Shown here: positions 8,793-17,126 of the stretch, one piece after another | How positions within the stretch are numbered: position 1 is the first letter of the stretch | Layout: the number at the start of each line of letters is the position of its first letter | NCBI RefSeq assembly: GCF_002591915.1 | Contig: NZ_NIHB01000001.1 | Span: forward strand, 349,805-413,804 | Source of the DNA: Marinicella litoralis | GTDB lineage: Bacteria; Pseudomonadota; Gammaproteobacteria; Xanthomonadales; Marinicellaceae | Length of the DNA stretch: 64,000 nt | Direction of reading: 5' to 3' | Translations under genes and position numbers: made by a program | The notes under the pieces: generated by a model | Database searches by the model: none | What the model saw: the letters and a program-made list of their open reading frames with translations, nothing else | What the model was told of the DNA's origin: nothing

Positions 8793-10031
8793 ATGAAAAT
8801 ATTATTACCATTTTTGACCTTGTTTTTAGCTTCTTGTGGGGTTCACCACCACAGGTATGACGCGGAGCAAGACACCTATTACCAAGATGATTATTATGCA
8901 TACGATAACTACGACCCTTATTATGGGTATGGTTCAGCAGAATATTCGTCAGCAGGTGACGGTGTTTATTATAATAATTACAACTACTACCCAGATCGTT
9001 GGGGTGTGAATTACAGCAATGTGTATTACAGCCCTTATAGGTATCCCAGGGTGGGTTTTTATTATTCTTCAATCAACAATTGTGGTTATTCTTATTGGTC
9101 AACTTGGTGTTCGCCAGGCGCATGGCCATCAAGTTATTATTCCAATGGGTGGTGGCCTTCTTTTGGATTTGGTTTAAGTTACAGTGTAGGCTACAGTGGT
9201 TATTATGACAATTATTGGTGGTACAACCATTACCGTCATCGCAATTACAATCACAACCGACCCACACAGCGCGGTTACTATTCTGCGCGCAATGAAACCA
9301 GAAGGTTGGCCAATAGCCGGTATCACAACCAATCCAAAAAACCGAATCACAACCGTTATGGTAACAAGCCGCAAGCAGTGAATCGAGCAAGAAACAGCAG
9401 CAACAGGCCGGTCAATCGAGCACCCAATCGATCGAATTCAAATTCGAGACAACGATCTTCAACGGTTAACAACAGAGCCAGGCAAGAAGCAGCCGTGATC
9501 AATCACAGCAATCAAAACAGGGTGCAAAACAATGACTATCAATCTGCCAGGTCGCAGGTGGTTTATCGTTCGAGCAGCAGCCAGTTATTGCAGCAAAACA
9601 GTCAAAACAACGTCCAGCGTATACAACAGAACCATGAACCAAGTACGCAAATGCGACGCAACCGATACCAAAGCGCTGCCAGCTCAACGGACAGCATTTC
9701 AGTCAATCAAAATATCCGGGTTAAGCCGATGAACAGCCAAAGTCCGGTGTATCATACCAATACGATTCGTCGTCAAACAACCACGCTGCAAAGACCGCAA
9801 ATAAATCAAAGACAGGTGTATCAAAACACACAACCTTCGGTGAACCATCAGTCTGGTTCGAGAGTTCAGCTTATCAACCGTTCCGTGCCAAGCAGACCAC
9901 AAGTCCAGACAAGTAAGCCGGTCCAAAAACCAAAGCCTCAGCGCAGTAAACAAGAAAAATCTGCAAAAAACAGTTCGAAAAACAAGCCAAGTAGAGCGGT
10001 TAGATCGAACGATCGAGGGCGGAGAAATTAA
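8793..10031 (+). CDS. Tyr-rich, then Asn/Arg/Gln/Ser-rich lipoprotein
   Basis: The 412-aa protein starts with a lipoprotein signal (LASC lipobox, Cys15). Residues 20-160 are extraordinarily rich in Tyr with Asp, Ser, Gly and Trp (YYDNYWWYNHY-like patches). From about 160 to the end it becomes a low-complexity basic tail of Asn, Arg, Gln, Ser and finally Lys, with no hydrophobic core. Such a protein should be anchored to the outer membrane, with a long disordered chain that could bind polyanions, peptidoglycan or metals, or be cross-linked through Tyr. I do not recognise a named family. A strong terminator follows and no operon partners are evident. Confidence 0.8.
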   Translation: MKILLPFLTLFLASCGVHHHRYDAEQDTYYQDDYYAYDNYDPYYGYGSAEYSSAGDGVYYNNYNYYPDRWGVNYSNVYYSPYRYPRVGFYYSSINNCGYSYWSTWCSPGAWPSSYYSNGWWPSFGFGLSYSVGYSGYYDNYWWYNHYRHRNYNHNRPTQRGYYSARNETRRLANSRYHNQSKKPNHNRYGNKPQAVNRARNSSNRPVNRAPNRSNSNSRQRSSTVNNRARQEAAVINHSNQNRVQNNDYQSARSQVVYRSSSSQLLQQNSQNNVQRIQQNHEPSTQMRRNRYQSAASSTDSISVNQNIRVKPMNSQSPVYHTNTIRRQTTTLQRPQINQRQVYQNTQPSVNHQSGSRVQLINRSVPSRPQVQTSKPVQKPKPQRSKQEKSAKNSSKNKPSRAVRSNDRGRRN

Positions 10032-10061
10032 AACGAGTGCTGATGGCTCTATAATCCTTTC

Positions 10062-10088
10062 AAAAAACCCAGCGATGCTGGGTTTTTT
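10062..10088 (+). terminator. Rho-independent terminator
   Basis: The stem cccagc/gctggg with loop gat is flanked by A- and T-runs (aaaaaaccc...gggtttttt). It lies 30 bp after the Tyr-rich lipoprotein gene and is symmetric enough to work in both directions. Confidence 0.88.
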
Positions 10089-10166
10089 GATTTATGGCAA
10101 GTACACAAACACTGGGTTTGATGTAGAATAACAGCGTTTTAATCAATCGGGACAGGAAAAGAAACC

Positions 10167-11972
10167 ATGAAAAATATATTTATATTGTGTTTGCTACTGA
10201 TGTTAATGGCATGTCAACAACAAGGCATGAACAAACCAGTCACAACTCAAGTCACTGTTGAAGATGCCCAAGCATTTCTTGATCGAGTCGAAGAAACTTA
10301 TATCAAGGAAGGCGAATATGCTGCCAGAGTGGCATGGGTACAAGCCAACTTTATTACTGAAGACACCATTTGGTTGGGTGCAAAAAGCATCGAAAAAATG
10401 GGTGCCTTGTCGGTTAAATTTGCCAATGAAGCGAAACAGTTTGATGCTTTGGATTTATCCGATGACATGCGTCGACGTTTAAATATCATCAAAGGCAGCC
10501 TTACTTTAGCCGCACCAGATGATGCGGAAAAAAATGCAGAATTGGCACAAATCATGGCGAAATTAGAAGCCATGTATGGTGCTGGTAAATACTGTGTGGA
10601 TGGCGAATGTCAAAATTTAGGCGAATTGTCAAAAACCATAGCAGAATCCAGAGACCACAAAGCCTTACTTGAAGCTTGGCAAGGTTGGCGCACCATTTCT
10701 CCTGCCATGAGAGAGAAATATAAACGCATGGTTGAACTTGCGAATGAAGGTGCCCGTGACTTAGGGTATGATGATACCGGTGCCATGTGGCGAGCTGGCT
10801 ACGACATGCCTGCCAGTGAATTTCCGGTAGAGCTGGATCGTTTGTGGTCACAAGTTAAGCCCTTGTATGATTCATTACAATGTCATGTTAAAACCAAATT
10901 GACTGAACATTATGGCGATGAAATCATGGGTGATGATGGCATGATTCCAGCACACCTGTTAGGCAATATGTGGGCTCAGGATTGGACTGGTGTATATGAT
11001 TTGGTTAAACCAGCGGATGCGGGTTCAACCTTGGACGTCACGGCCTTGTTGGCTGAGCATGAGTATGATGCAGAAAAAATGGTTAAAACTGCGGAAGGGT
11101 TTTTTACTTCTTTGGGACTGGAGCCACTGCCTGAAACATTCTGGCAGCGTTCATTGTTCACCAAACCACAAGACAGGGATGTGGTTTGTCACGCCAGTGC
11201 ATGGGACATCGATAACTTGGAAGACATCAGAATCAAGATGTGTATCAAAGAAGATTACGAAGATTTTGTGACCATCCATCACGAATTGGGGCACAATTTT
11301 TACCAACGCGCTTATAAAGACAAAAGCATCCTTTATCGCAATGGCGCCAATGACGGTTTTCATGAAGCCATTGGTGATACGGTTGCCTTGTCAATCACGC
11401 CACAATATTTCAAAGAAATTGGCTTGATTGATGAAGTCCCTGCTTCCTCTAACGACCTGGGCATGTTGATGCAAAAAGCATTAGAAAAAATCGCTTTCGT
11501 ACCATTTGGTTTGATGATTGATCAGTGGCGTTGGAAAGTGTTCAATGGTGAAATCAGTCCAGAAGAATACAATGCTGGCTGGTGGTCGTTGAGAAACCAA
11601 TACCAAGGGGTTAAATCTCCAGTGGCTCGAACAGAAGATCATTTTGATCCAGGTGCTAAATACCACATTCCAGGTAACACGCCATACACCCGCTATTTCT
11701 TGGCGCACATATTACAATTTCAATTCCATCGTGAATTGTGTAAAACGGCCGGCTATGAAGGTGATTTACACCGCTGTTCAATCTACAACAACCAAGCGGC
11801 CGGTGAAAAGTTGATCAAAGTGTTGGAAATGGGTGCTGAAAAGCCATGGCAAGATGCGATGGAAATTGTTGCCAATTCTCGTGAGATGGACGCCACAGCA
11901 GTGGTTGATTATTTCGCGCCATTGAAAGTATGGTTGGATGAGCAAAACCAAGGCCGCGATTGCGGTTGGTAA
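10167..11972 (+). CDS. M2-family metallopeptidase (peptidyl-dipeptidase A, ACE-like), lipoprotein
   Basis: The 601-aa protein has a lipoprotein signal (LLMLMACQQ) and is a single-domain bacterial homologue of angiotensin-converting enzyme. The zinc site is HELGH at residues 372-376, with the third ligand Glu400 in HEAIGD; the spacing of 24 residues equals that of human ACE (H387 to E411). Downstream segments such as RYFLAHILQFQFH are also typical of M2. It would remove C-terminal dipeptides from peptides in the periplasm or at the outer membrane. The ATG has an AGGAAAAG ribosome binding site. It forms its own transcription unit, with terminators before and after. Confidence 0.93.
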   Translation: MKNIFILCLLLMLMACQQQGMNKPVTTQVTVEDAQAFLDRVEETYIKEGEYAARVAWVQANFITEDTIWLGAKSIEKMGALSVKFANEAKQFDALDLSDDMRRRLNIIKGSLTLAAPDDAEKNAELAQIMAKLEAMYGAGKYCVDGECQNLGELSKTIAESRDHKALLEAWQGWRTISPAMREKYKRMVELANEGARDLGYDDTGAMWRAGYDMPASEFPVELDRLWSQVKPLYDSLQCHVKTKLTEHYGDEIMGDDGMIPAHLLGNMWAQDWTGVYDLVKPADAGSTLDVTALLAEHEYDAEKMVKTAEGFFTSLGLEPLPETFWQRSLFTKPQDRDVVCHASAWDIDNLEDIRIKMCIKEDYEDFVTIHHELGHNFYQRAYKDKSILYRNGANDGFHEAIGDTVALSITPQYFKEIGLIDEVPASSNDLGMLMQKALEKIAFVPFGLMIDQWRWKVFNGEISPEEYNAGWWSLRNQYQGVKSPVARTEDHFDPGAKYHIPGNTPYTRYFLAHILQFQFHRELCKTAGYEGDLHRCSIYNNQAAGEKLIKVLEMGAEKPWQDAMEIVANSREMDATAVVDYFAPLKVWLDEQNQGRDCGW

Positions 11973-11992
11973 TAACTCGACAATGCACAACA

Positions 11993-12020
11993 AAGGCTGG
12001 TTTGATACCGGCCTTTTTAT
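11993..12020 (+). terminator. Rho-independent terminator of the M2 peptidase gene
   Basis: The stem aaggctgg/ccggcctt (one G-T pair) with loop tttgata is followed by a short T-run, 20 bp after the stop codon. Confidence 0.75.
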
Positions 12021-12122
12021 TGGCAAATCAAAACAAAAGTCACAACTTTAGGGGATTGATGGTAAGTCGACACGCACTTTGCTACCCTATATTTTCATTT
12101 CTATTAAACAGAGGAAAATACC

Positions 12123-12326
12123 ATGAGTGTAGCCAAAGTAACCGAAATCATCGCCAGCTCTAACAAAAGTTTTGATGATGCCATTGAAAATGGCATAGAA
12201 AGGGCCTCACAAACATTAAAAAATGTTTCGGGTGCCTGGGTGGAAAGCCAAAAAGTGGTGGTCAATGATGGCAAAGTAACCGAATACCGCGTGGCAATGA
12301 AAGTCACATTCATCTTAAAAGACTGA
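12123..12326 (+). CDS. Dodecin family flavin-binding protein
   Basis: The 67-aa protein is the length of a dodecin and has the expected beta-alpha-beta-beta order: VAKVTEIIASS, the amphipathic helix SFDDAIENGIERA, then a strand with the GAWVESQKV flavin-stacking Trp, and VTEYRVAMKVTFIL. Dodecins assemble as hollow dodecamers that store riboflavin or FMN in the cytoplasm. The start has a strong SD (AGAGGAAAA). It is a monocistronic gene with a terminator 25 bp downstream. Confidence 0.92.
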   Translation: MSVAKVTEIIASSNKSFDDAIENGIERASQTLKNVSGAWVESQKVVVNDGKVTEYRVAMKVTFILKD

Positions 12327-12350
12327 CCCCCAATGTCTGAGTGAATACTA

Positions 12351-12377
12351 ACCAGCTCAAGTGGCTGGTTTTTTTAT
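12351..12377 (+). terminator. Rho-independent terminator of the dodecin gene
   Basis: The stem accagc/gctggt with loop tcaagtg is followed by eight T residues. Confidence 0.88.
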
Positions 12378-12471
12378 GTGCGTAATCCTTAAACAGCTGA
12401 TTGGGTAGGTCAGATAAAAAAGTTGAGCTCGAACGATTGAATTATTTAAGCCATCTACAGTCAGATCTTAT

Positions 12472-13035
12472 ATGAAAATTATTATTTTGCTGTTATGCAG
12501 CCTTCAACTCCATGCCAATGATTTGGTGGCAGCGGCCAAAGAGCGACTTAATCACTGGGTTGTCTACGATGGTGCATATCAAAAAATTGATTACCCCAAT
12601 GGTGATGTTGATCAGACCAAAGGGGTATGTACCGATGTGATCATTCGATCCTACCGGGCTTTGGGTGTTGATCTACAACAACTGGTTCATGAAGACATGC
12701 GGCAGCATTTCACTTTGTATCCAAAAATTTGGGGGTTGACCAAGCCGGACAGCAACATAGATCACCGCCGCGTGCCCAACTTGGAAACATTTTTTGCTCG
12801 ATTTGGCACCGTTTTATCCATATCTGACCAAGGTGATGACTACCAGCCGGGTGACCTGGTTAGCTGGCGTTTGACTGGTTCTGGCTTACCGCACATTGGC
12901 ATTGTTTCTGACCAAAAGGCCGCCTCTGGAAATTACAAGATCATCCACAACATTGGGTTTGGGCCGCAAATCAACGACATGCTTTTTGCCCACCCAATCA
13001 AAGGCCATTTCCGGTTTGCCGCCAATACAGACTGA
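12472..13035 (+). CDS. DUF1287 domain-containing secreted protein
   Basis: The 187-aa protein has a short signal peptide (about 1-16, cleaved after LHAN) and the DUF1287 signature: YPNGDV, GVCTDVIIRSYRALGVDLQ with a Cys that resembles a papain-like NlpC/P60 nucleophile, HEDM, a DHRRVPNLETFF segment and, later, GDLVSWRL and PHIGIVSD with a His. The order Cys..His supports a cysteine hydrolase fold, so action on peptidoglycan or peptides in the periplasm is possible but not shown. It reads alone, 145 bp after dodecin. Confidence 0.82.
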   Translation: MKIIILLLCSLQLHANDLVAAAKERLNHWVVYDGAYQKIDYPNGDVDQTKGVCTDVIIRSYRALGVDLQQLVHEDMRQHFTLYPKIWGLTKPDSNIDHRRVPNLETFFARFGTVLSISDQGDDYQPGDLVSWRLTGSGLPHIGIVSDQKAASGNYKIIHNIGFGPQINDMLFAHPIKGHFRFAANTD

Positions 13036-13098
13036 TCAATTCAAAAACTAAAATGGCTGGATATCCTCGCCTTCCATCAATGCAAAAAAATGTTTAAT

Positions 13099-13115
13099 CA
13101 ATAGACCGTCTATTG
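13099..13115. promoter_or_regulatory. 8-1-8 palindrome upstream of the TonB receptor
   Basis: The arms caatagac and gtctattg surround one c. A third copy of the half-site (aatagac) occurs just downstream at 13126-13132. The element lies about 190 bp before the receptor start and about 65 bp after the DUF1287 stop, so it may be an operator for the receptor locus or a weak terminator without a T-run. Confidence 0.45.
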
Positions 13116-13294
13116 GTGAATCCGTAATAGACCTGTTTAGAATCTGTTATTCATTTATTATTTATGTATAATCATGGTGTGTATTAACACAATTTTAATG
13201 TTGCATTGACTTACGATATGTGATGTACTAAAAAAGACGTAGATTACTTTGATGGTCTGCGCATCTACATGAAACACTAATAACTATAAATGAT

Positions 13295-13310
13295 AAGAGG
13301 TGCTAAGTTG
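13295..13310 (+). promoter_or_regulatory. Ribosome binding site supporting a TTG start
   Basis: aagagg at 13295-13300 sits seven bases before an in-frame TTG at 13308-13310, whereas the ATG at 13290 has only AT-rich sequence before it. This favours TTG as the translation start of the TonB receptor. Confidence 0.6.
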
Positions 13311-16229
13311 AAAAACGACAGTGAAAAAAATTGGAAAATAAATCCGCTGAGTAAAGCGGTTGCCTTGGCATTAGCAGTCACGTCTGTGAATGTCCAAGCG
13401 CAGGATGATTCAGATGATGGAGATGACGTGGTTGACAGCGGTAAGATCGTGGTCACCGGTTCTCGCATTCGTCGTGATGAATTGAATGATACCGTCCCTA
13501 TTGAAGTGATCATAGCCGATGATGCGATTGATCGTGGGTTAACCACAGTGGGTCAATTGTTGCGTGAAAGCACATTGGCTTCGGGTTCAGCCCAAATTAC
13601 TTCAGCCATCTCAACGGCTTTTGTTACCAACGGCGGTCAAGGTGCTGAAACCCTGTCTTTACGTGGCTTGGGTGCCAACAGAACATTGGTGCTGTTGAAC
13701 GGTCGTCGTGCAGGACCTGCAGGTACACGTGGCGGCGTGTCGTCATTTGATTTTAATACCATCCCCTTGTCTGGGGTTGAACGTGTTGAGATATTGAAAG
13801 ACGGTGCCTCATCATTGTACGGTTCAGACGCTGTGGCCGGTGTGGTGAATATCATCACCAAAGAGGGTGACGGCGCTGGTATTGAGTTTTTCACTTCTCA
13901 GCCTGCTGAAAGCGGTGGAGAACGTTCTAGATTCAGTGCAACCTGGGGTAAGACCTTTTCAAAAGGTAACATCAGAATTACGGCTGACTACGACAAGCAG
14001 TCTGAGTTGGCTCAAGGCGATCGCGATTATTTTGCTTGTGGTGAAAGGTATTATTTTGATGCGTCATCCAATGCCCGAGCTGACATCATTGATCCCCGAA
14101 CCGGCAATCCTCATTGTACCGATTTACTGTGGGGCCATGTGTGGTTGTATGATTACGGCGGCGCCAATGTGACAGGCAACTTGGCACAATTTGACTACGA
14201 TGGTGATTTGGGTCAATACATAGATCCTGTGGCACCAGCGGTCAATCCAGAAGACATCACCATGCCACCAGGCTTTTTCTTGGTCACTGGTACTTCACCG
14301 GTGGTTAATGCCGACCATCCCTTCCAAGATTTACAGAGTTTAATCCCTGAATCAAGTCGTGCGACGGTGTTGGCAACAGGTTCTTTCCAGTTTTCTGATC
14401 GAGTTGAAGGTTATGCCGAAGTTTTACTGAATCGTCGCAAGACCACCAGTAATTCATACCGTCAATTTTGGGGTTATATTTACAATGAAAACTTTTTCGC
14501 TGGCAACCCATTAAGCGCTGGTTGGACCGGTGCACAATGGTTGTCACCTACACCGATTACTGACCATTCAGGTCAAGTGACCGAAGTGGATTACACCCGT
14601 TTTGTGGCAGGTTTAAGTGGTGAAATGGGCGACAATGGCTGGTATTGGGATGTGTCCTTGCAACACTCTGAAAGTGACGGTGATTACACCAACAAGATCA
14701 TCTTTAACGATGCCATTACGGATCAAAATTGGTTGTCTGGTTCTTGTGTAGGCTCAGTCACATCAGTTAATGGAGTGCCTTGTATCGACATCCCATGGCT
14801 GGATCCACAATTCTTGGCGGGTAACATTTCTCCAGAGGTTCGTGCCTTCTTATTTGGCATTGACAAAGGCAATACCGAATATGAACAAACCACCATTGAA
14901 GCTTCAATGACCGGTGATTTGTTTGAAATGCCAGGTGGATATGCCGCTACGGCATTTGGTATTCAGTACCAACATGATGGTATCAAAGACACCCCTGGCC
15001 CACAAACTTTGGCTGGGAATCTATGGGGATCTACCTCTGCTGGCATCACCAAAGGTGCGACAGAAACTTATGCCGTATTCGGTGAGTTACAATTACCTTT
15101 GTTGGCTGATTTGCCGGCTGTTGAAGAGCTCAATCTGACCTTGTCAGCACGTTATACTGATGTGCCTGATGCGGGTCAAGACACCACATACAAAGCCGGC
15201 TTGGCTTGGCACATAGGTGGTGGTGTAACGGTCAGGGGTTCTTTTGGCACATCATTCCGCGCTCCGGCATTGTATGAATTGTTCTTGGCAGACCAAACTT
15301 CATTTGTGGGTTCAAGAACGATTGATCCATGTGTGAACTATGGTACTAACTATGTCCCTGGTGACAACATTTATGACAACTGTGCAGCGGATGGTTTTGC
15401 GCCTGATTATGCGGGTGGCGCCATTTCTGCCACAGTGCAAACAGGTGGTGGTTTCGGTATTTTGGAATCAGAAACTTCTGAATCACAGACTTGGGGTGTT
15501 GTTTGGCGACCTGAGAACATCGATTTAAGTGTATCATTGGATTACTTTGACTTCTTGATTGAAGATGAGGTGACTCAATTGGGTGCAGCAAACATTGTGG
15601 GTCAATGTTATAACTCAAATAACTTTGGCACAGACCCATTGTGTGACCAATTTGATCGAGATCCATTAGATAACCGAATTACTTTGGTCAGAGACAGCTT
15701 CATTAATATTGCTGAGCAAAGCAACAAAGGTTATGACTTCAGAATTGATTATGCCACTGAAATTCCATGGGGTGAATTAGCCATTTCGACTCAACACACC
15801 TATCAGAAAGAATCAAGACGTGGTTTGTTTGAAGATACAGTTGAAGAATTCAATGGTACGGTCGGAGAACCTAAGCATACAGCCAACTTAAATGTTCGCT
15901 TCAATCGCAATGATTGGTATGTTAACTGGTTCACCAACTACATCGGCGATTCTGACAACTCAGAGTTCAATGCTGAATTTACTACTTTCTTGGGCCAAGA
16001 TATCAGACGAGTTGTGCGCACCCCCAGTGTTGCATACCACTCACTTTCATATGGCTATAAGCATACTGAAAGTGGTTGGTCTACAACGGTCGGTGTCAGA
16101 AACTTGATGGATAAAGAGCCACCAAGACTTTCTCGCGGTGGTGGTACCAGAGTGGGTAATTCGGCTTTCTACAGTCAGTATGATTGGTTAGGCAGAAGTT
16201 ACTTTGTTAACTTGAAGTATGACTTTTAA
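13308..16229 (+). CDS. TonB-dependent outer-membrane receptor
   Basis: The 973-aa protein (979 from the upstream ATG) has a signal peptide ending at VNVQAQ, an acidic linker, the plug entry KIVVTGSRIRR, a plug domain (about 55-200; includes LRGLGANRTLVLLNGRR and DGASSLYGSDAVAGVVNII) and a long beta-barrel ending in an aromatic residue (LKYDF). It belongs to the large family of RagA/SusC-distinct receptors used by marine Gammaproteobacteria for peptides and glycans. The sulfotransferase-like and tryptophan halogenase genes follow on the same strand, a layout known for halogenase/receptor loci in which the receptor imports the substrate. A strong terminator follows the receptor. Confidence 0.93.
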   Translation: MKNDSEKNWKINPLSKAVALALAVTSVNVQAQDDSDDGDDVVDSGKIVVTGSRIRRDELNDTVPIEVIIADDAIDRGLTTVGQLLRESTLASGSAQITSAISTAFVTNGGQGAETLSLRGLGANRTLVLLNGRRAGPAGTRGGVSSFDFNTIPLSGVERVEILKDGASSLYGSDAVAGVVNIITKEGDGAGIEFFTSQPAESGGERSRFSATWGKTFSKGNIRITADYDKQSELAQGDRDYFACGERYYFDASSNARADIIDPRTGNPHCTDLLWGHVWLYDYGGANVTGNLAQFDYDGDLGQYIDPVAPAVNPEDITMPPGFFLVTGTSPVVNADHPFQDLQSLIPESSRATVLATGSFQFSDRVEGYAEVLLNRRKTTSNSYRQFWGYIYNENFFAGNPLSAGWTGAQWLSPTPITDHSGQVTEVDYTRFVAGLSGEMGDNGWYWDVSLQHSESDGDYTNKIIFNDAITDQNWLSGSCVGSVTSVNGVPCIDIPWLDPQFLAGNISPEVRAFLFGIDKGNTEYEQTTIEASMTGDLFEMPGGYAATAFGIQYQHDGIKDTPGPQTLAGNLWGSTSAGITKGATETYAVFGELQLPLLADLPAVEELNLTLSARYTDVPDAGQDTTYKAGLAWHIGGGVTVRGSFGTSFRAPALYELFLADQTSFVGSRTIDPCVNYGTNYVPGDNIYDNCAADGFAPDYAGGAISATVQTGGGFGILESETSESQTWGVVWRPENIDLSVSLDYFDFLIEDEVTQLGAANIVGQCYNSNNFGTDPLCDQFDRDPLDNRITLVRDSFINIAEQSNKGYDFRIDYATEIPWGELAISTQHTYQKESRRGLFEDTVEEFNGTVGEPKHTANLNVRFNRNDWYVNWFTNYIGDSDNSEFNAEFTTFLGQDIRRVVRTPSVAYHSLSYGYKHTESGWSTTVGVRNLMDKEPPRLSRGGGTRVGNSAFYSQYDWLGRSYFVNLKYDF

Positions 16230-16250
16230 GTCTTGCATCTGTAGTAATGA

Positions 16251-16277
16251 AAAGCCGGCGCAAGCCGGCTTTTTTTA
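16251..16277 (+). terminator. Rho-independent terminator after the TonB receptor
   Basis: A 9-bp stem (aaagccggc/gccggcttt, loop gcaa) continues into a run of T residues. The downstream sulfotransferase gene therefore needs read-through or its own promoter. Confidence 0.9.
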
Positions 16278-16333
16278 TTCCATAGCCCATGGAAAATTAG
16301 GTAAAATCAAATGACCAAGCAAAACAAAAACAC

Positions 16334-17122
16334 ATGCCTAGAATAATAGCCAAAGCCGATAACCTCAATGAAATCAATAAAAGCTTCGAACAGCAGCCAT
16401 TGAAGTCACCCGTATTTTTAAACTCTGTTCCCAAGTGTGGTACCCATTTGATCAGAAACATCTTCAGGATGTTTGTACCTGTAGAACAGCAATACCATGA
16501 CATGTTCATTCAAATTCCGGTGTTGCATCAGCACTTAAAAGCGTTCAATCACAATAACCCCAAATTAAGTTGGGGTCATTTGTTGTTTTCTGATGAGTCT
16601 GCCTATGCCGTTCACCAAGTCAAACAAATCATTGTAGTGAGAGACCCTTATGACTGGGTGTTGGCGCGCGCCAGGTTTTTCCTTTCAGATTCATTTGAAG
16701 GTGATTTAGAACACCTAAAAGGGCCTGAATTTTCAACAGAACACATACTGAATATGATGATCTTTGGTATTTACCAAAAAGCGCCAACGATGAATGAAAT
16801 ATTTACCCACAATGCCATTTCTTGGATGGGTACAGGCGCAAAAATCATCAAATTTGAAGACTTGATCAGCCATTTAAAAAACCTCAATTCGACTGAATCT
16901 GCCGTGTATTTTAAGGATTTGTTTGCACATGCTGGGATCGAACAGCTGCCTGATGATTGGCGCAAGCGCATCGAATTGGGCTCAGATCGAAAACAAAGTG
17001 GCACCGCCAGGGAAAATTTATATGGCAACAAAGTGCAACTGCCTGAAGAATTGCCCGAGGTACAAAAAAGATTGGTAGACTATGCTGCACCAGGTTTAAG
17101 AGCCATTTTGGGTTACGAGTAA
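16334..17122 (+). CDS. Sulfotransferase-like protein
   Basis: The 262-aa protein carries the 5'-phosphosulfate loop of PAPS-dependent sulfotransferases (SVPKCGTHL, residues 31-39) and the 3'-phosphate motif in VVRDPYDW (Arg103). Between them lies a His-rich segment (SWGHLLFSDE) where family members have the catalytic base. The product would transfer sulfate from PAPS to a hydroxyl or amine acceptor. Four bases separate it from the halogenase, so both are probably co-translated. Similar proteins next to halogenases are also found annotated as hypothetical; the acceptor is unknown. Confidence 0.78.
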   Translation: MPRIIAKADNLNEINKSFEQQPLKSPVFLNSVPKCGTHLIRNIFRMFVPVEQQYHDMFIQIPVLHQHLKAFNHNNPKLSWGHLLFSDESAYAVHQVKQIIVVRDPYDWVLARARFFLSDSFEGDLEHLKGPEFSTEHILNMMIFGIYQKAPTMNEIFTHNAISWMGTGAKIIKFEDLISHLKNLNSTESAVYFKDLFAHAGIEQLPDDWRKRIELGSDRKQSGTARENLYGNKVQLPEELPEVQKRLVDYAAPGLRAILGYE

Positions 17123-17126
17123 ATAG

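Noticed and set aside
9073-9390. Minus-strand reading frames in the Tyr-rich lipoprotein gene
   Set aside because: They arise from the biased composition of the plus-strand gene and show no independent signals.
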